Counted from the first letter of the stretch, positions 51,011 to 63,200 are shown. The stretch: DNA of 64,000 nucleotides from Dromaius novaehollandiae (GCF_036370855.1 NC_088099.1:146275017-146339016), one strand, 5' to 3'. The notes: a model not told the origin generated them from the sequence alone. Translations and numbers: made by a program.

Positions 51011-51044
<34 letters not shown>
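51011..51044 (+). repeat. (TA)17 microsatellite
   Basis: Seventeen TA units flanked by a T run on the left and an A run on the right, so the whole stretch can fold on itself. Confidence 0.97.
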
Positions 51045-51049
<5 letters not shown>

Positions 51050-51622
51050 TAAAAAAATGATTAGAGCCAACAAAATACATGACAAGTTTCAGTCTTTTTT
51101 CTCTCTAAACTTTGACATACTGAAACTATAATTTTTCATTATATACAGGCCAGCACCATCCCTCACTGTATGGAACAATAATTATACAGAAACTGTGTAA
51201 TACTGGGAGAGGCCTGCTAAAATTCTTATATCTTTTAGCAACCTTACAGCTTACATAATAATAAAATAATGGAAATTGGCATCTCTTATCTCTGCAGAGT
51301 TCCAAGTTGCATCTGATCTAATAAAAACGATTTTATTTTTTAAACACCAAATAATTCTTTGCACCCAAGAGACAGAAATAATGGAATACCAGAAATGCAT
51401 TTCCCTGAACTGATCTTTTTGTTCCAATTTGAGTCTCAAAAGTTCAGTCATCTTCCATTTACATTTATGGAACTCTGAAAGGGTGTCAGTGCCACAGATC
51501 CTCAAAATCTACACATAAACAGTTTAAACCACAGCTGAAATAAATCTTTAAATGCAGGTACAATTCAGCTGCATCTAATAGAGAACTGAAGCAAAGCTTC
51601 TTGTAATGCTTATTAATAAACA

Positions 51623-51656
51623 GGGGGAAGGGGAAACGGGGAAGGGGAAACGGGGA
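51623..51656 (+). repeat. G-rich tandem repeat, potential G-quadruplex
   Basis: Two and a half copies of a 14-base unit built from GGGGAA and GGGGAAAC. It gives five G runs of 4-5 separated by 2-4 bases, a strong G-quadruplex pattern on the plus strand, which is the template strand for NDUFAF6. Confidence 0.8.
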
Positions 51657-51767
51657 ACCCCCAACACAGAAAACAAAGCCTTTAAGAATACTGATGAGTA
51701 TGCATGAGTTTGTTTCTTTTCTATGGATCTTTCCAGACAACCGAGGAAATCAGGCTGAAACTTTACC

Positions 51768-51791
51768 GGGGGGGGGGGGGGGGGGGGGGGG
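51768..51791 (+). repeat. Poly(G) tract, G24
   Basis: Uninterrupted run of 24 G, the longest G tract in the window, about 110 bases from the G-quadruplex repeat. Confidence 0.95.
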
Positions 51792-52213
51792 AATACTAAA
51801 TCTTTTCAGAGCGCAGGTTATTTTAAAACTTTGAGATGAAATAAAGTATACACAAAAGGAAAATTCTCTTCTGCTCTGGCTTACTAGTATTAGCTGTGAG
51901 ACGTAAGACAGGAAATAATCTTGCTTGACCTTCTTAACTCAGAATTGGTTTGCATGAATGTTATTTAGAAAGCATGTTGTTTTACCTAGTAAATTGAATA
52001 ATATAGCACAATTGAGATAGATGCAAAAAAAAAATTAAAAGACCATCTTTTTAAAGAAGGAGGGGAAGCCAGAGAAAGAGGAAAACAAGTAAATGGGTTG
52101 GAAGGCTTTCAAAGGGATCACTGCAGGACTGACACAGCACTTTTTGTTATATATTTTTATTCTAATAAAATACAAAATTCCTAAAGAAAACTGCAATCTT
52201 CATTAGCTTACTT

Positions 52214-52226
52214 TGCCCTCTGCTGG
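52214..52226 (-). promoter_or_regulatory. Consensus CTCF-binding motif
   Basis: On the minus strand the bases read CCAGCAGAGGGCA, which fits the CTCF core consensus CCRSYAGRKGGCR at every position. It lies in an NDUFAF6 intron. Binding in cells cannot be judged from sequence. Confidence 0.6.
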
Positions 52227-54706
52227 TCACAAGCCAGAGTAGCAGGAAGAGCTGACCACACCTCAGAAACTTTTCTTCCAAGATTAAGTGCCATATTAGT
52301 ACAAGATGCTTCAAATGATATCCCTCGGACTTAGGTTTCTTCCGACTATGAAGTAGGGCTGAGGGCTGTTATCCTCATCCTCTGAAACATGCGTAGTTTG
52401 TGTTAAATTCTGAGACTGTTAAAACCTCTCTGCAGGTTTAATGCTAACCCTACTCTATAATTCCAACCTAGACAGAGGTTGAATGGCTGGACAGGCCCTC
52501 AGGCAAAACAATATGGAGATTTCAGACAGAGTAACAGATGCAGCCAACAGCACAGGCCCATTACATTCATCTAAAAGCTTGAAATATCCAAAGCCTTTTG
52601 TTGCCCATAAAATGACTATTTCATCCATTACAGAAAAAAGAGAATTATCTGTATCCTTGCATTAAAAAGACCATCTGATTATTAAGGAAGCTAATACCCT
52701 GCTGTTATTGCCAGTTACTGCCAGCTCAAGTGGCCTGAACCCCTGCAGGGATCCTCCACTACCCAGTATTCTTCACTGGTAATGATGGAGGTTGGAAGCC
52801 AGCATGGTTCTTCAGAGTAGTGGGGTTTTTTTTCTTGTTTTTAAAAGAAGATGATATGGCAGCCCAAGAAGCACCCATTAAAAAAAGTGCCAAGTTCAAC
52901 ATTCAAGCTGAATAAAATGCTAATGCCACCATAATCTGGTTTCCTTGTGTTTATGCTTTTCTGTATAGTGTCCAATTACTTGAACCCATTTAATATTTTC
53001 CATAGCACCCTCCCAGCACATAGCATGGGCAGGGCTCTAGGAATGCAGTAAGAAGGAAAAGAGCGAAGGAGGATTCTGCCTTTTCTCTTCAGAAGCTGGC
53101 TGGCTTTTAGGAAGTCAGGGGACTGTAAGGCTAAGCATGGTCTCACGACCAAATTATCTGAAAAGCCCTGAAGAACTGAATTCTCTCTCTGCTTCTGTCC
53201 AAAATTTTGCATGCAACATAAGCAATGCAATTTTAAACAGCAAGACAATAAATACAGATTACTCATTTTCTGTGTCTACCACCCCTGATGTGAGACATTT
53301 CAGGCCAGGCACTTGGCATTTTTTTAAACCACAACTGCAACCAAAAATCAATAGTTTTGTACACTGTGATTGCAGGAAGAGGGGTGGGGACAAAAAAAGA
53401 AAGGAAAAAAAACAAAAGACAAGAGGTTTCAGCTTGAACATGAAAGAGAGTGGTCAATTTTGACCTTGCATTCTCTTTGTTTCTGTTCCCTAGCTCTAAA
53501 AGGGGATAAACATTTTCCTCCTTGGACATGTGACAACAAAACTGAGAGACATCAGGTGAAACACCATAAACACCAAAGGAATGCACTTAATGCAAATTAT
53601 AAGTAGTTCGAAATAAAAATAAAGCTTGAGGCTACATATTTTCTGCAAAGAATAAAAATATTAATCAATCAACCACTGGCTGAATAAAACAGGGAGTTTT
53701 CATTTTACCTTCAGAAAAATGAAGGTGGGCTTATCTAGCTATACTGCAGAAAATACTATGTGATCATGCATAATACTGTAATTGAGATACAGATACATAC
53801 AGATATTAATGGCATATATGCAGAGATAATTTTGTCATTACTTTACTTAGAACTGGTATCTTTTCCAACTACTTTTATTAAAAACATTGGGTGCAATACT
53901 TAAAGTATGTGTACATGTACTTGTGGACATACTGACAGCAACATCTGTTTACAGTGCTTTTTGTGTGTTTTATTTTCCAAGTGAAGATAGGTATAGCACT
54001 GCTGAAGAAATATACTTCTGCTTCTGTACTACGTACCAACAAGCAATGCAAAATAAAGCTAAAATAACAGCATAAAGGAAAAAGAATAGAACTATGCAGG
54101 TCTTCCAGATTAATTATCATCTGTTCCAAGTAAAGTTTTTCCTAATTCACTTGGCTATGTGCCAGAAAAGAAATAAAAAACCAAAAAAAAAACCCCTTTC
54201 CCAATATAGCTTTGAGCATGGTTGGTTGTGCTGGGGAAGGAATCCCCCTTCCCACGCATGCTTCTGTCAGTTAAAGGCAAAATCCTCTGCTTCCTTGGCA
54301 GCCACTCAACTGTGCTGTGAAGTACCACATGCAGAGGTACTCTCTGCGGTTTTGATTTCATGCTGGCATATTCTTGCAATCATACAAGTCTGCTCCAAGT
54401 TTCTCTCTCGATAATAAGGCTCATATGCAGTATTTGTACATATGCAACTGGATCTGGCTATGGGTAAACTGTCTCCTATACCTACAGATAAATATAATAT
54501 TCACAGAGAAGTAGCTGTAAAATATTTAAAGGTTCTGTGGCTTTTTTTGTATTTTAAACTCTCTCAAAGTAATTAAAGGTAAAATATTTGAAATAAAGTG
54601 TGAAGCTACAAGTCTTCTAACAACACAGCATCACAATTCTCGATAAAGATTAACATCAATTTCTTTTATTTAAAAAGAAAAGAAAAGAAAGAAGAAGGAA
54701 TCTCAC

Positions 54707-54808
54707 ATGTTCTAGATGAATATGTGCCTGGCTGGCAATATCGTAAATTACATCTCTCACATTTTTCTCTTGCTTGCATCTTATGAAATCCTCTTGTGAA
54801 ACTCCATG
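54707..54808 (-). CDS. NDUFAF6: NDUFAF6 coding exon (102 nt)
   Basis: Sense boundaries are GGTGTCTAG|CATGGA and GAACAT|GTGAGA. It encodes 34 residues starting [20 protein letters not shown] and ending with [11 protein letters not shown], collinear with human NDUFAF6. Phase is 0 on both sides. The donor lacks the usual exonic G (T at the last exon base) and is followed at once by a pyrimidine tract. Confidence 0.95.
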
Positions 54809-55795
54809 CTAGACACCAGAAGGAAAAACAAAACAAAAAGAAAAACCCTCAACAACTATCAACTTTCCATTCTGGCTTTACAAAAGATAAGAAAACTCAA
54901 ATGCTTGCCCTGGCAAGCAAACTGCTGACAAGACTGAAATAGCCCAAGCGGTTTTTGCCCCCTTGTTTAAGTCGGTCAGTTGGAAGGAAATTCAAAAGAA
55001 TGGTTTGTAGTGACTATCCTTGCACACACTGGTTCTCGGAAGACTTTGCAGTCAGTTGGATTAACTGAGTCAGATTTTAAAATTTTGGCAATTTAGATCA
55101 GTTTACACAGATGCCTGATTTTTAAAAGTATAATCCAGGCAGTGAGATTCAGCAGAATAAAGTCAACAACAGTTAACGAAGGAGCCAGGCTAGCTTATGA
55201 AGTAAGACATTACCACGGGATTGGTGTGCACTACCCAATTCCACCAGGCTTGCAAAGAACAGTATTTTTTTTTGACAGTGACCAGTGTAGAAGAGGATAC
55301 AGTATATTTAGAATTGCATCTCCTACAGCAGTGTGTGAACATATGCTTACAGCTATCGAATGTAAAAGAAGAGGCCAGAACATTATGGAAAGGTAGTGAA
55401 GAAAAACCCAAGAAGCTTATTCATAAGTAAAATTTCTTGTGGTGCTTTCTTATGGCAAAAAGGAAAAAGAAAGCCCCTATTCCCTATGTGTATATCTACA
55501 CACTAATGGAAACATTCCTGAAAGATAAAATACTGCTAGATTTAATGTAAAAACAAAGAACAAAAAGGAAAAATGGAAAACCCCTAAAGCTTTACAAAGG
55601 TCACGCATCTCGTCTCCCAAGAGATATAAAACATTAAAACTGCGACAATGGCAATATCACTGGGGAACAGCAGAAACAGTTATATGAGTAAGTAAAAAGT
55701 GTTGTCTCTGGGCTAATAAAGTATGATCTCATATCTAGTGCTGAGAAGAAGTTAGAAACACCATACTGTTCAAATCCAGACAACTTTTCTCTTAC
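54809..55795 (-). other. NDUFAF6: NDUFAF6 intron (987 nt)
   Basis: Donor TTG|GTAAGA and acceptor TAG|CATG in sense orientation. Chance ORFs occur on the plus strand at 55,142-55,430. Nothing else recognised. Confidence 0.85.
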
Positions 55796-55929
55796 CAACA
55801 TACAAATATCCATGGGAAGAAAGACCTTTCGTCTTGTAATGTGATATGGAGTTGCTCTTAAGCAGGTGACTATGCCTTGCGCTTTCCCAATGTGACTGGC
55901 TGCATGGTCTGCGTGGATGTCCCTCACAC
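55796..55929 (-). CDS. NDUFAF6: NDUFAF6 coding exon (134 nt)
   Basis: Sense boundaries are AATTTTAG|GTGTGAGG and ATGTTG|GTAAGA. It begins in phase 1, completing a Gly codon, and reads [20 protein letters not shown] through [16 protein letters not shown] to LPMDICML. This is the best conserved part of the protein and corresponds to the second conserved helix of the squalene/phytoene synthase fold. The Asp-rich metal-binding sequence of true synthases is replaced by LRATPYH, consistent with a non-catalytic role (inference). Confidence 0.97.
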
Positions 55930-58577
55930 CTAAAATTTCAGAAGTAATAGGTTTAGAAATACATGTTCTCAGGCTGTTCTGTCATGGTTTCATATAATTC
56001 TTAGCTTTTGTTAAATACAACTGTGATATGCATCAGCGAAGACTATACCTCTACAAGGGCATATGTTCATAAATTGCCTTGACTTTTAGCTAGTTCCAGT
56101 TTCTGCAAAGGGCGTACTTACAATCAGTGAAGCAGCACCTATTCAGACACAATACATCACTGTACAAATTCATTTTCATTGGCATGTCTTGTCCCAGGAT
56201 AACAGTATTCCAAGAACTGTTTTTCCTGCTAGAAAAGTCATTCAAGTGTGAGATTCCTGACAAGCAATAATGCTTACAGCATGGTTTCATGATCAGCTGC
56301 AGCTGATTTAGCAGTGCACTGAAGCCAAACAGAACAGTCCTACTCTTCTCCCATATTTCTACCACCTCCCTTGTGTTGTCACTGGCAATGAGATAGCAGT
56401 ATGGCAAACTGGATCAGATCACCAGCACAATGGAAAACTAACTCTGATCACTGCACAGCCCCACAACTATTACAACTGAAACAAGATGAAGGCGCGTGGG
56501 GCAGAGCAGCAACATGCCTCTTCATGGCATGACCATCTACGATTATCTTAGGCTGATCAGAAAGCCATAATGTTTTGTCACATGACTGACTTCGGATAAA
56601 ATTAAAGTTTAAGGGAGAACCCTTCAACTCACTGAAGTCTCTAACAGCAGCCTTTTACACAGGAAGACATGAGGACATAGAAATTACAGACCCGTCAGCC
56701 TAATCGACACCTGAAAGTGAGCACACCAGATTCACTACACAGATTGGCCCAAGCCTTGCACGGGTCTCAGAAACTTTTGGGAAGGGTGGGTAGAGGCAGA
56801 CGACATGCACTTATTTTGGCAACAGCAGCAGAGAGCAGGCTATGGCTCGGATGAAAGAGAAGATTTAACTTACAGATATTGTCTGGGAAGCATACACATC
56901 TATATACTTTAGACATAAAAAGAAATATGAAAAAAAGCCTAAGGAATAAGAGTTAGCAATGACTCGCACTCACTCTGGAAGATATTCCAAAAGTAAGGTT
57001 CTGCAAAGATTAATAAAAATATTGAGTAATACCAGATTCTGGATAACTACTTACACAATGAATCAGAGAGCACAATATTAATATTATTAAATGAAAGGAG
57101 CTGGGAGAAAGTGCCAGCAATTTGGAAGGCAAGGTTAGAAGTCAAAATAAGCTTGACAAGTTACAGAAGTACCTGAAATCAATAAGAATGAAGCTGCACT
57201 GCTATTTTTAGGAAAGATACTGCTAATCTGTCTCCAGCTTGTGTGTAAAAAAGCTAAAAAGCACAAGAGGTTTAGCAAACATGACCTGTGATGAAATTAA
57301 ATCCGTCTAGTCTAGAGAAGACTACTGTGGGGAACATCAAGAGGCTGGCTGTGTTCAATTAATTTCTCAGTATTTGTGGAAGAAAACACAGAAGTTATAT
57401 GTTTAATATGCAGTGAAGGAGACTTTTGCTTAGACGTTTAATTAAACTTGTATATTTAAGAGAAGATAAACATGACAGCAGACTGCATAGAAAGTCTGGA
57501 GTCCACATAACAGATTTTCAAGAAAGAGTGATCTGATTTGCATCAGGAATGACCCAAGCATAACTGATCTTTCTCAAAACTGAAGATATTTCTCAGAATG
57601 GAAGACAAGTAGTTATTTCTTACAGTTCTACATTTCTACGACCAGACATTCAGAAAGGCTCTTGAAAAATTTTACCAAATTCCTACTGGGAAAGCAAACA
57701 TCAGATGTTATAACAGGTTCCCTTCCTCATTTCTTCCTAAAAAGAATGTGCTCAGCATGTATCTTTCTTCACAATGTTTTTTTGTTATTGTTTACCCTCA
57801 ACACCAGCCTCCACAAGACTACTCTGAGAATTGTGCAAGAAGAAAATAATACCACAACTAAATACTACTAGTATGCTACTTAATAATTCCCATTCTTCTT
57901 CTACACCTGAACTAACACAGGGAATACATCCATGATGCAACACACACCTAAGAGAGTTACCCTTTTCTTCACTGTAAATGAACAGTTCTTTCCAAATCTA
58001 TGACTGTTATATCAGACACAACAGGCATACTAACTCTAAACCACAAAGATCATATCTTTGTTGCCTTTTTTCTTACTACTGAACTGTTGATAGTTAACCT
58101 ACTTTTAGGAAGGGGAGAGGTTTCAGATTCAAATTTGCAACATCACCAAGGGTAAGTTCATAGGTTGAGAAACCAGCTGTTGCAAGATAACAAGTATCAC
58201 TGCAATATAAAACAATAGCTGCAGAGTAGCTACAGTACTTTGTGTCCTGCTGAGTGGAGCACTCAGAAGAGACTCTGAAGAGCTGAATTTACCATATAGT
58301 GTAATAGGAGCAAGAAAAGAGAAGACGGAGCATTAAGAGACAAAGAACAGAGTACTAGGAAATGATGAACTTTCCAAAGTATGTACTTCTAGCACAGCTG
58401 CAGTAAGATTCCAGATTTCTGGTCGAATGTTCAGAAGGTATTTGAACATTACCCAAGACAACTTCTACTGAAATTAAACTTCAGTGGAAAAGGGTTTTTT
58501 TTTAAACCCTCACATTAATAAACATCATACGACTACTAACAAGTCATCAGCAAAATCTAAAAAGGAAAATCACCTAC
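55930..58577 (-). other. NDUFAF6: NDUFAF6 intron (2.6 kb) with an old CR1 copy
   Basis: Phase 1 intron, donor CTTG|GTAGGTG in sense orientation. It contains a degraded CR1 element in the opposite (plus) orientation at about 56.67-57.65 kb. No other exon recognised. Confidence 0.85.
56670..57645 (+). mobile_element. Ancient CR1-type LINE, heavily degraded
   Basis: Several short blocks appear in the right order for a CR1 3' half. At about 56,682 AATTACAGACCCGTCAGCCT reads NYRPVSL, the LINE reverse transcriptase phrase. At about 57,270 GGTTTAGCAAACATGACCTG resembles the family's ACATGACCTATGAGGA segment. At about 57,310 there is a TCTAGAGAAGACTACTG block. At about 57,400 GTTTAATATGCAGTGAAGGA leads into TTAGACGTTTA. 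At about 57,622 CAGTTCTACATTTCTACGA matches the CCAGCCCTACATTTCTATGA tail. Between blocks the sequence is too diverged to read, so this is an old insertion with no coding capacity. Confidence 0.6.
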
Positions 58578-58680
58578 CAAGCATCTCCAAGGTGAGGTAC
58601 AAGAGAGCACTCTGAGTGTTCTCAGCATATGTTTCAAGTTCCTGGATGTTACTGTATGCTCTATCATCCAAATTTTTCTC
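58578..58680 (-). CDS. NDUFAF6: NDUFAF6 coding exon (103 nt)
   Basis: Sense boundaries are ATTGCAG|GAGAAA and ATGCTTG|GTAGGTG. It encodes [20 protein letters not shown] followed by [14 protein letters not shown] and the first base of a Gly codon. It is collinear with human NDUFAF6 and contains the conserved YAENTQS segment. Confidence 0.96.
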
Positions 58681-60240
58681 CTGCAATTTGAACACAGAAC
58701 TGCAGTAAAAACTGCTAGTAAAAGGTAAGTATAATTGTTATTTGTGCAAATTTATTATTATAATCAGATCAGCCTAAACCATCATTAATATAAAACAAAA
58801 TTAAGATAAGATAGAAAGAGAATATACACACAGATAGAAACAGTCATTAAAGCTTAGTTAGCATGTCTAGCATAACCAAACAACTACATGCAACTGCAAC
58901 CAAGTTCAGTTACTGGATCAATTTCAACTTTTTGCAATAATCAGAATTCTCCAGAAAAAAAAGATACAGCCAAAACAAAACATTGTATGGTATTCTTACA
59001 CTACTGGGTTGCCAATTCTAACACTTGGTTAGCAACTGAAGCAGGGAGAAACTTAGATAATCAAGAATACATTTTCAAAATATGCACTAAAATCTATTTA
59101 TCAAATACACATATGGATTTTGAAGTTGCAGGCAAGTATCTCCAAAAACGTAAAACCTTCCATCATTCTTCCTGTCCTAATGGGTTTTGCAGTTAAAATA
59201 TATCAGTCTTAAGATTAAAAAACTCTGAACGGTCTTTCATAGCAATGACACACAAGTAATTGACCATCGATTTTCTCAAGACGTAACTTCATGAGATGCT
59301 AGCTGCAGCAGAAAAGCTAGCTTAAGAAGTTCCTGCCCCTTGGTTGCTCATTCTTGCCCTTGCGTCACAGTTCGTAGCAGCATAACTGTAGAAGCAAAAT
59401 TCTTCCTCCCATTTTTCCCCAAAAGAGTGTAGATATTTTAAAACTCACATCATTTCAATGCTCTGGTTCACAGCACTGCTTAGAAAGAACTTCACAGCCC
59501 AATAGGGAGCAGCAGCAAAGTGTGGCAGAAAGGTTCAGACAGGGCATTTCATTTTTGAGATTTTATATCCACAACTCATCACAACAGAAGGATATTTAGG
59601 TGCAAAATTGACATGATAATAGAAAAATATGAGGAAGAATAAAATGATATAAATGAATGGAACAGGATTGGAATGGCAGAAAAAGAGACTATGAGTTTTG
59701 TATTTTTTTTTATGTAGGAGAGTATGTATGAGTTGCACACCTTAATTCCTATTTCTAATAAAATGCATTTTTCCAAAATTATTAACTGAAAAGTAGTTGC
59801 ATATGGAGACCTTCTATGTAATCTCACAGGATGAAACTTCCCCCACATACACACAGAAAGATGTCTAAGTCTACCTCCTCCAGAGGTAACCATTTCACAC
59901 CAAGAATAAAGGCCAGCAAGACAAAACATGCACACAGATACATTGGTTACTAGATCAGGGAACAAAGAAGATGCAGACTGACAAACTACATCCTTTTTAA
60001 AGCAAAAATAAACAAAAGCATTCTACTTGCTATTTTGGCCAAAAGGAGCACAAATCATGCATTAGGACATCAATGAAGCATTGAAAGGAAATATAACAGT
60101 ACCATTCTTAAAGAGAAATACTACTGACTGAAAAAGATGAATTACTTAACCTTCAGTTCTATGCACAAACACATAAAATTAAGGGGAAAAAATCAAATAT
60201 GACAAAAAATTAAACCATATTTTGAATGGCCAGTACTTAC
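58681..60240 (-). other. NDUFAF6: NDUFAF6 intron (1.6 kb)
   Basis: Donor AGA|GTAAGT (strong) and acceptor CAG in sense orientation. AT-rich, with chance ORFs on both strands (up to 128 codons at 59,579-59,965). Nothing else recognised. Confidence 0.85.
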
Positions 60241-60297
60241 TCTTTCATCGATAATCTTCATGATCCACATTTTAGTTAGATTATGTCTCTTGACAGC
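60241..60297 (-). CDS. NDUFAF6: NDUFAF6 coding exon (57 nt), most upstream in window
   Basis: Sense boundaries are AATTTTCAG|GCTGTC and GAAAGA|GTAAGT. It encodes AVKRHNLTKMWIMKIIDER in phase 0, matching the human segment that follows residue 140 or so. Together the six exons give 193 residues plus stop against 333 residues in human. The N-terminal part, with the mitochondrial targeting region, lies outside the window to the right. Confidence 0.94.
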
Positions 60298-63200
60298 CTG
60301 AAAATTAAACACCCATGTTACTGCTTCGAAAATGATGGCAGTACTGCATTCTGAAGGCTTAAATATATTTTAGATAATTCTTTTCTTACAAGGATTGTAT
60401 TCACTGGGTTAAATCAAAGTGGCATGTCAGTGGAAAAAGAGAATCTTCTTCCAATTCAAATTTTTTTGATATTTATTACAAGTTGTTGCAGACAAAAAAT
60501 GAAATCTTGAACATCAAGCCATTTAAACAAACACATTTCTTCAAAAATATTTTCAAAGCAATTTATTCTATCATGGAGTCATACTTTCCCACAAAACATT
60601 TACAAATCACTATGTTTGCTTTCCAAAGAGAACAGTTTCCTCCAGAGCCAAGCAACAAAAAGAAAGATTCCCCTTGTAAACTTTCAAGAGGATAACTGTA
60701 AATTGTAGCAATACACACTGTAAAAACAGCATTCTAAAAACCAATATAATGTATGATTTTGTCAAAAAAAAAAAGTATCCTATAGTATCTCATATTCATC
60801 TATTTTTTTGACTCATCTCATATTTGACTTCCTTCTTGCACCACTTCATTCAATCAACTTATCTTCAATCCTCTTACACACACACACACCCCTCTCAAAG
60901 CCATCTTGAATTTTGCAGACCAGACTATCAGCAAGGCTACAATTGCACATTTGAATATTTATAAACAAAATTTATGGAGCAGACTTCTGAAAGTCTTAAC
61001 TTTTATAACTCACTTTCTACTTCTTTATATCCATTATATTTGGAAATATTTTTTCAAGTTTTGCAAGAACAGCTCTTCTTGTTGATTCAACAAATTCTGC
61101 TCGAGTAACTACTTAGTGTGTGAAAAGGCAAAGTCTAATGTTAGAGATACAGATGTCAGTTTTGCTTCCCACTTGCTCATCTTAAGCATTGTTTTATAAA
61201 CATAGTCCTTGAAAAATTCCCACAGAAGGTGAAAAATTAAGCACTAAACTGAGCTCTGCTAAAGTACAGATTTTGTATATTTATTTTGGTCTACCTTTGT
61301 TCAAACACAGAGGTCATTTTTGAAAAATTTTGAAGTTTGACTTCTTCCATGGAAATGAATAGAGGTTTAGGCCTCACTTTTCACATGTTGAAAATGGACA
61401 GGTAAGTAAGAACAGGTATTGTACAGCTGCCACTTAAATTCATATTAACGTCACTGAGAGTTGAGCTATTAATAATTCTAGAAATAATAAAATAACAAGC
61501 TATTTACATACTTTACACATGAACTAGTGCAGAAAACTCTAGAAATCCACATTTGAGTATTCTGGGATATATAAAGTATTTGGAACATATTTAGCTTGAC
61601 AAATCAGTATTTCTTCTGGAAAACTGAAACTGTTTTTCATACAAACTCAACAGTGAGAACAGAGTATACATACAATATGCTGTGCAGAAGGCATCCTAAC
61701 TCAATTAACAGCTCTGCAGTATTTATGAATTCAGACGTCTCTTTCCAAATCCTTCTTTTTAAGGATTGCAATGATATTATTGATCATCTGTGAAGCTACA
61801 CTCCTCAAACAGGTCATTCTTGGGGTATCTGCTGACATGTAGAAACAAAATCACATCTTGAGGGCACAGGTCACCAGGACAGACTGTTGTTTGTTCACTT
61901 TAGTGCCCTGCAGCGTTCCGAGCTATCAGAACTCCCAGAAATTTTTTGAATTATTTCTCAATAGCTTATTTCACAACCAGTTCTTTTTGGATTGTCTCAT
62001 ATTGGTCTTCCATCAGACCAATCATATGTAAGGTCAAATCTTACCACACAGATAGACCAATTCTTTCTTCCACTCCAAAAATCACTTCTCTGTTTTGAAA
62101 CAAAGGAGTATGACTGGCAATCTTATCTGTTGGAAGGGCATGTAATTTATATCTGAATATTGAGTGATTTATATCTGAATGATGTTTGTTACAAGTTTCT
62201 CATCTGCTAGTAAATATTTCTGCCCCGCACACATAAACAGACAAGCAGCATGAAATAAAAAGTGGTGGAAAGAATATATATAATCACATCCAAAACTAAC
62301 TTGTATCTAAGTTACTCAGTCAGACAACTGCATGAAAAGATATCTTTGGAAACAAAAATAAGTAAAGCTACACTAAAGCAACTTCCTCCTTGGAAAGGAG
62401 ACTAACACATTTGGGAAGAAGACTGTCTTGTTCCTGGGCAGTTTGCCATATGCTGGAAGAGAGACAGAAAAAAGAATATAAAAAGCAAAGGCACAGACAG
62501 ACTGACATGCAAAACTACCAATACTGCATTCTAACATGTGTGTGAAAACATTTACCCTAAATTCAGCTTTAATTGCACTTGGCCACTTCCTTGAGGCTAA
62601 GGCCACACTTTATCTGAGTTGGATACACCTATGAATAGCTCTAGTCCTCCTGTAAGTGACTAATAGATACAGGTCTTTATTTTACTTCTTGGCTTTGCCT
62701 AAGTTTTCTCTTAGTTAAAAGGTATTTTTTTCAATTTAAATCTTAATTTAAATATGAGTGTTGACAGACAGGAACAAATGCTCACTTGTACTTCATTTCA
62801 CATTTGAAGGAGGAAGAGTCAGGGAGAGGCCACACTTTCAGTAGTGCCAAAGATCATTCAAAGGGGATTTGGAAAGAATTCAGAATTCTCGTCTCAGAGG
62901 TGCAACAGACAGTACATATGAAGCCAAGATGGCAACAAATTAAATATTCTAAACCCACAAGAACTGCGTTGTTCTATTCCACTGTTTCAGTGGGTGTCCT
63001 CCTTTTTCTGGGATTTTAACAGGGGCAATGCAGATGAATACTCAGATGAAGACTCCACATTTGACTGCCTGTTTTTCAGCAGGTCCATAAACCGAACTAC
63101 CTATGGGATCTAAGTTAACAGTATTCAGCTGTTTAGCTCTAGGCAGATTGCAGTTTTTCTTGTCCAGGAGCTCAGAAATCCTTAGCTTAAACACAAATTC

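Larger units (their letters stand above)
50937..54706 (-). other. NDUFAF6: NDUFAF6 intron (3.8 kb)
   Basis: Largest intron lying wholly inside the window. It carries a (TA)17 repeat (51,011), a G-quadruplex motif (51,623), a G24 run (51,768) and a consensus CTCF motif (52,214). The first 35 or so nt after the donor are a nearly pure pyrimidine tract. No coding exon recognised. Confidence 0.85.

Noticed and set aside
52096-52125. GGGTTGGAAGGC phrase resembling the reverse complement of a CR1 tail
   Set aside because: Only about a dozen bases match and the neighbouring tail phrases are absent.
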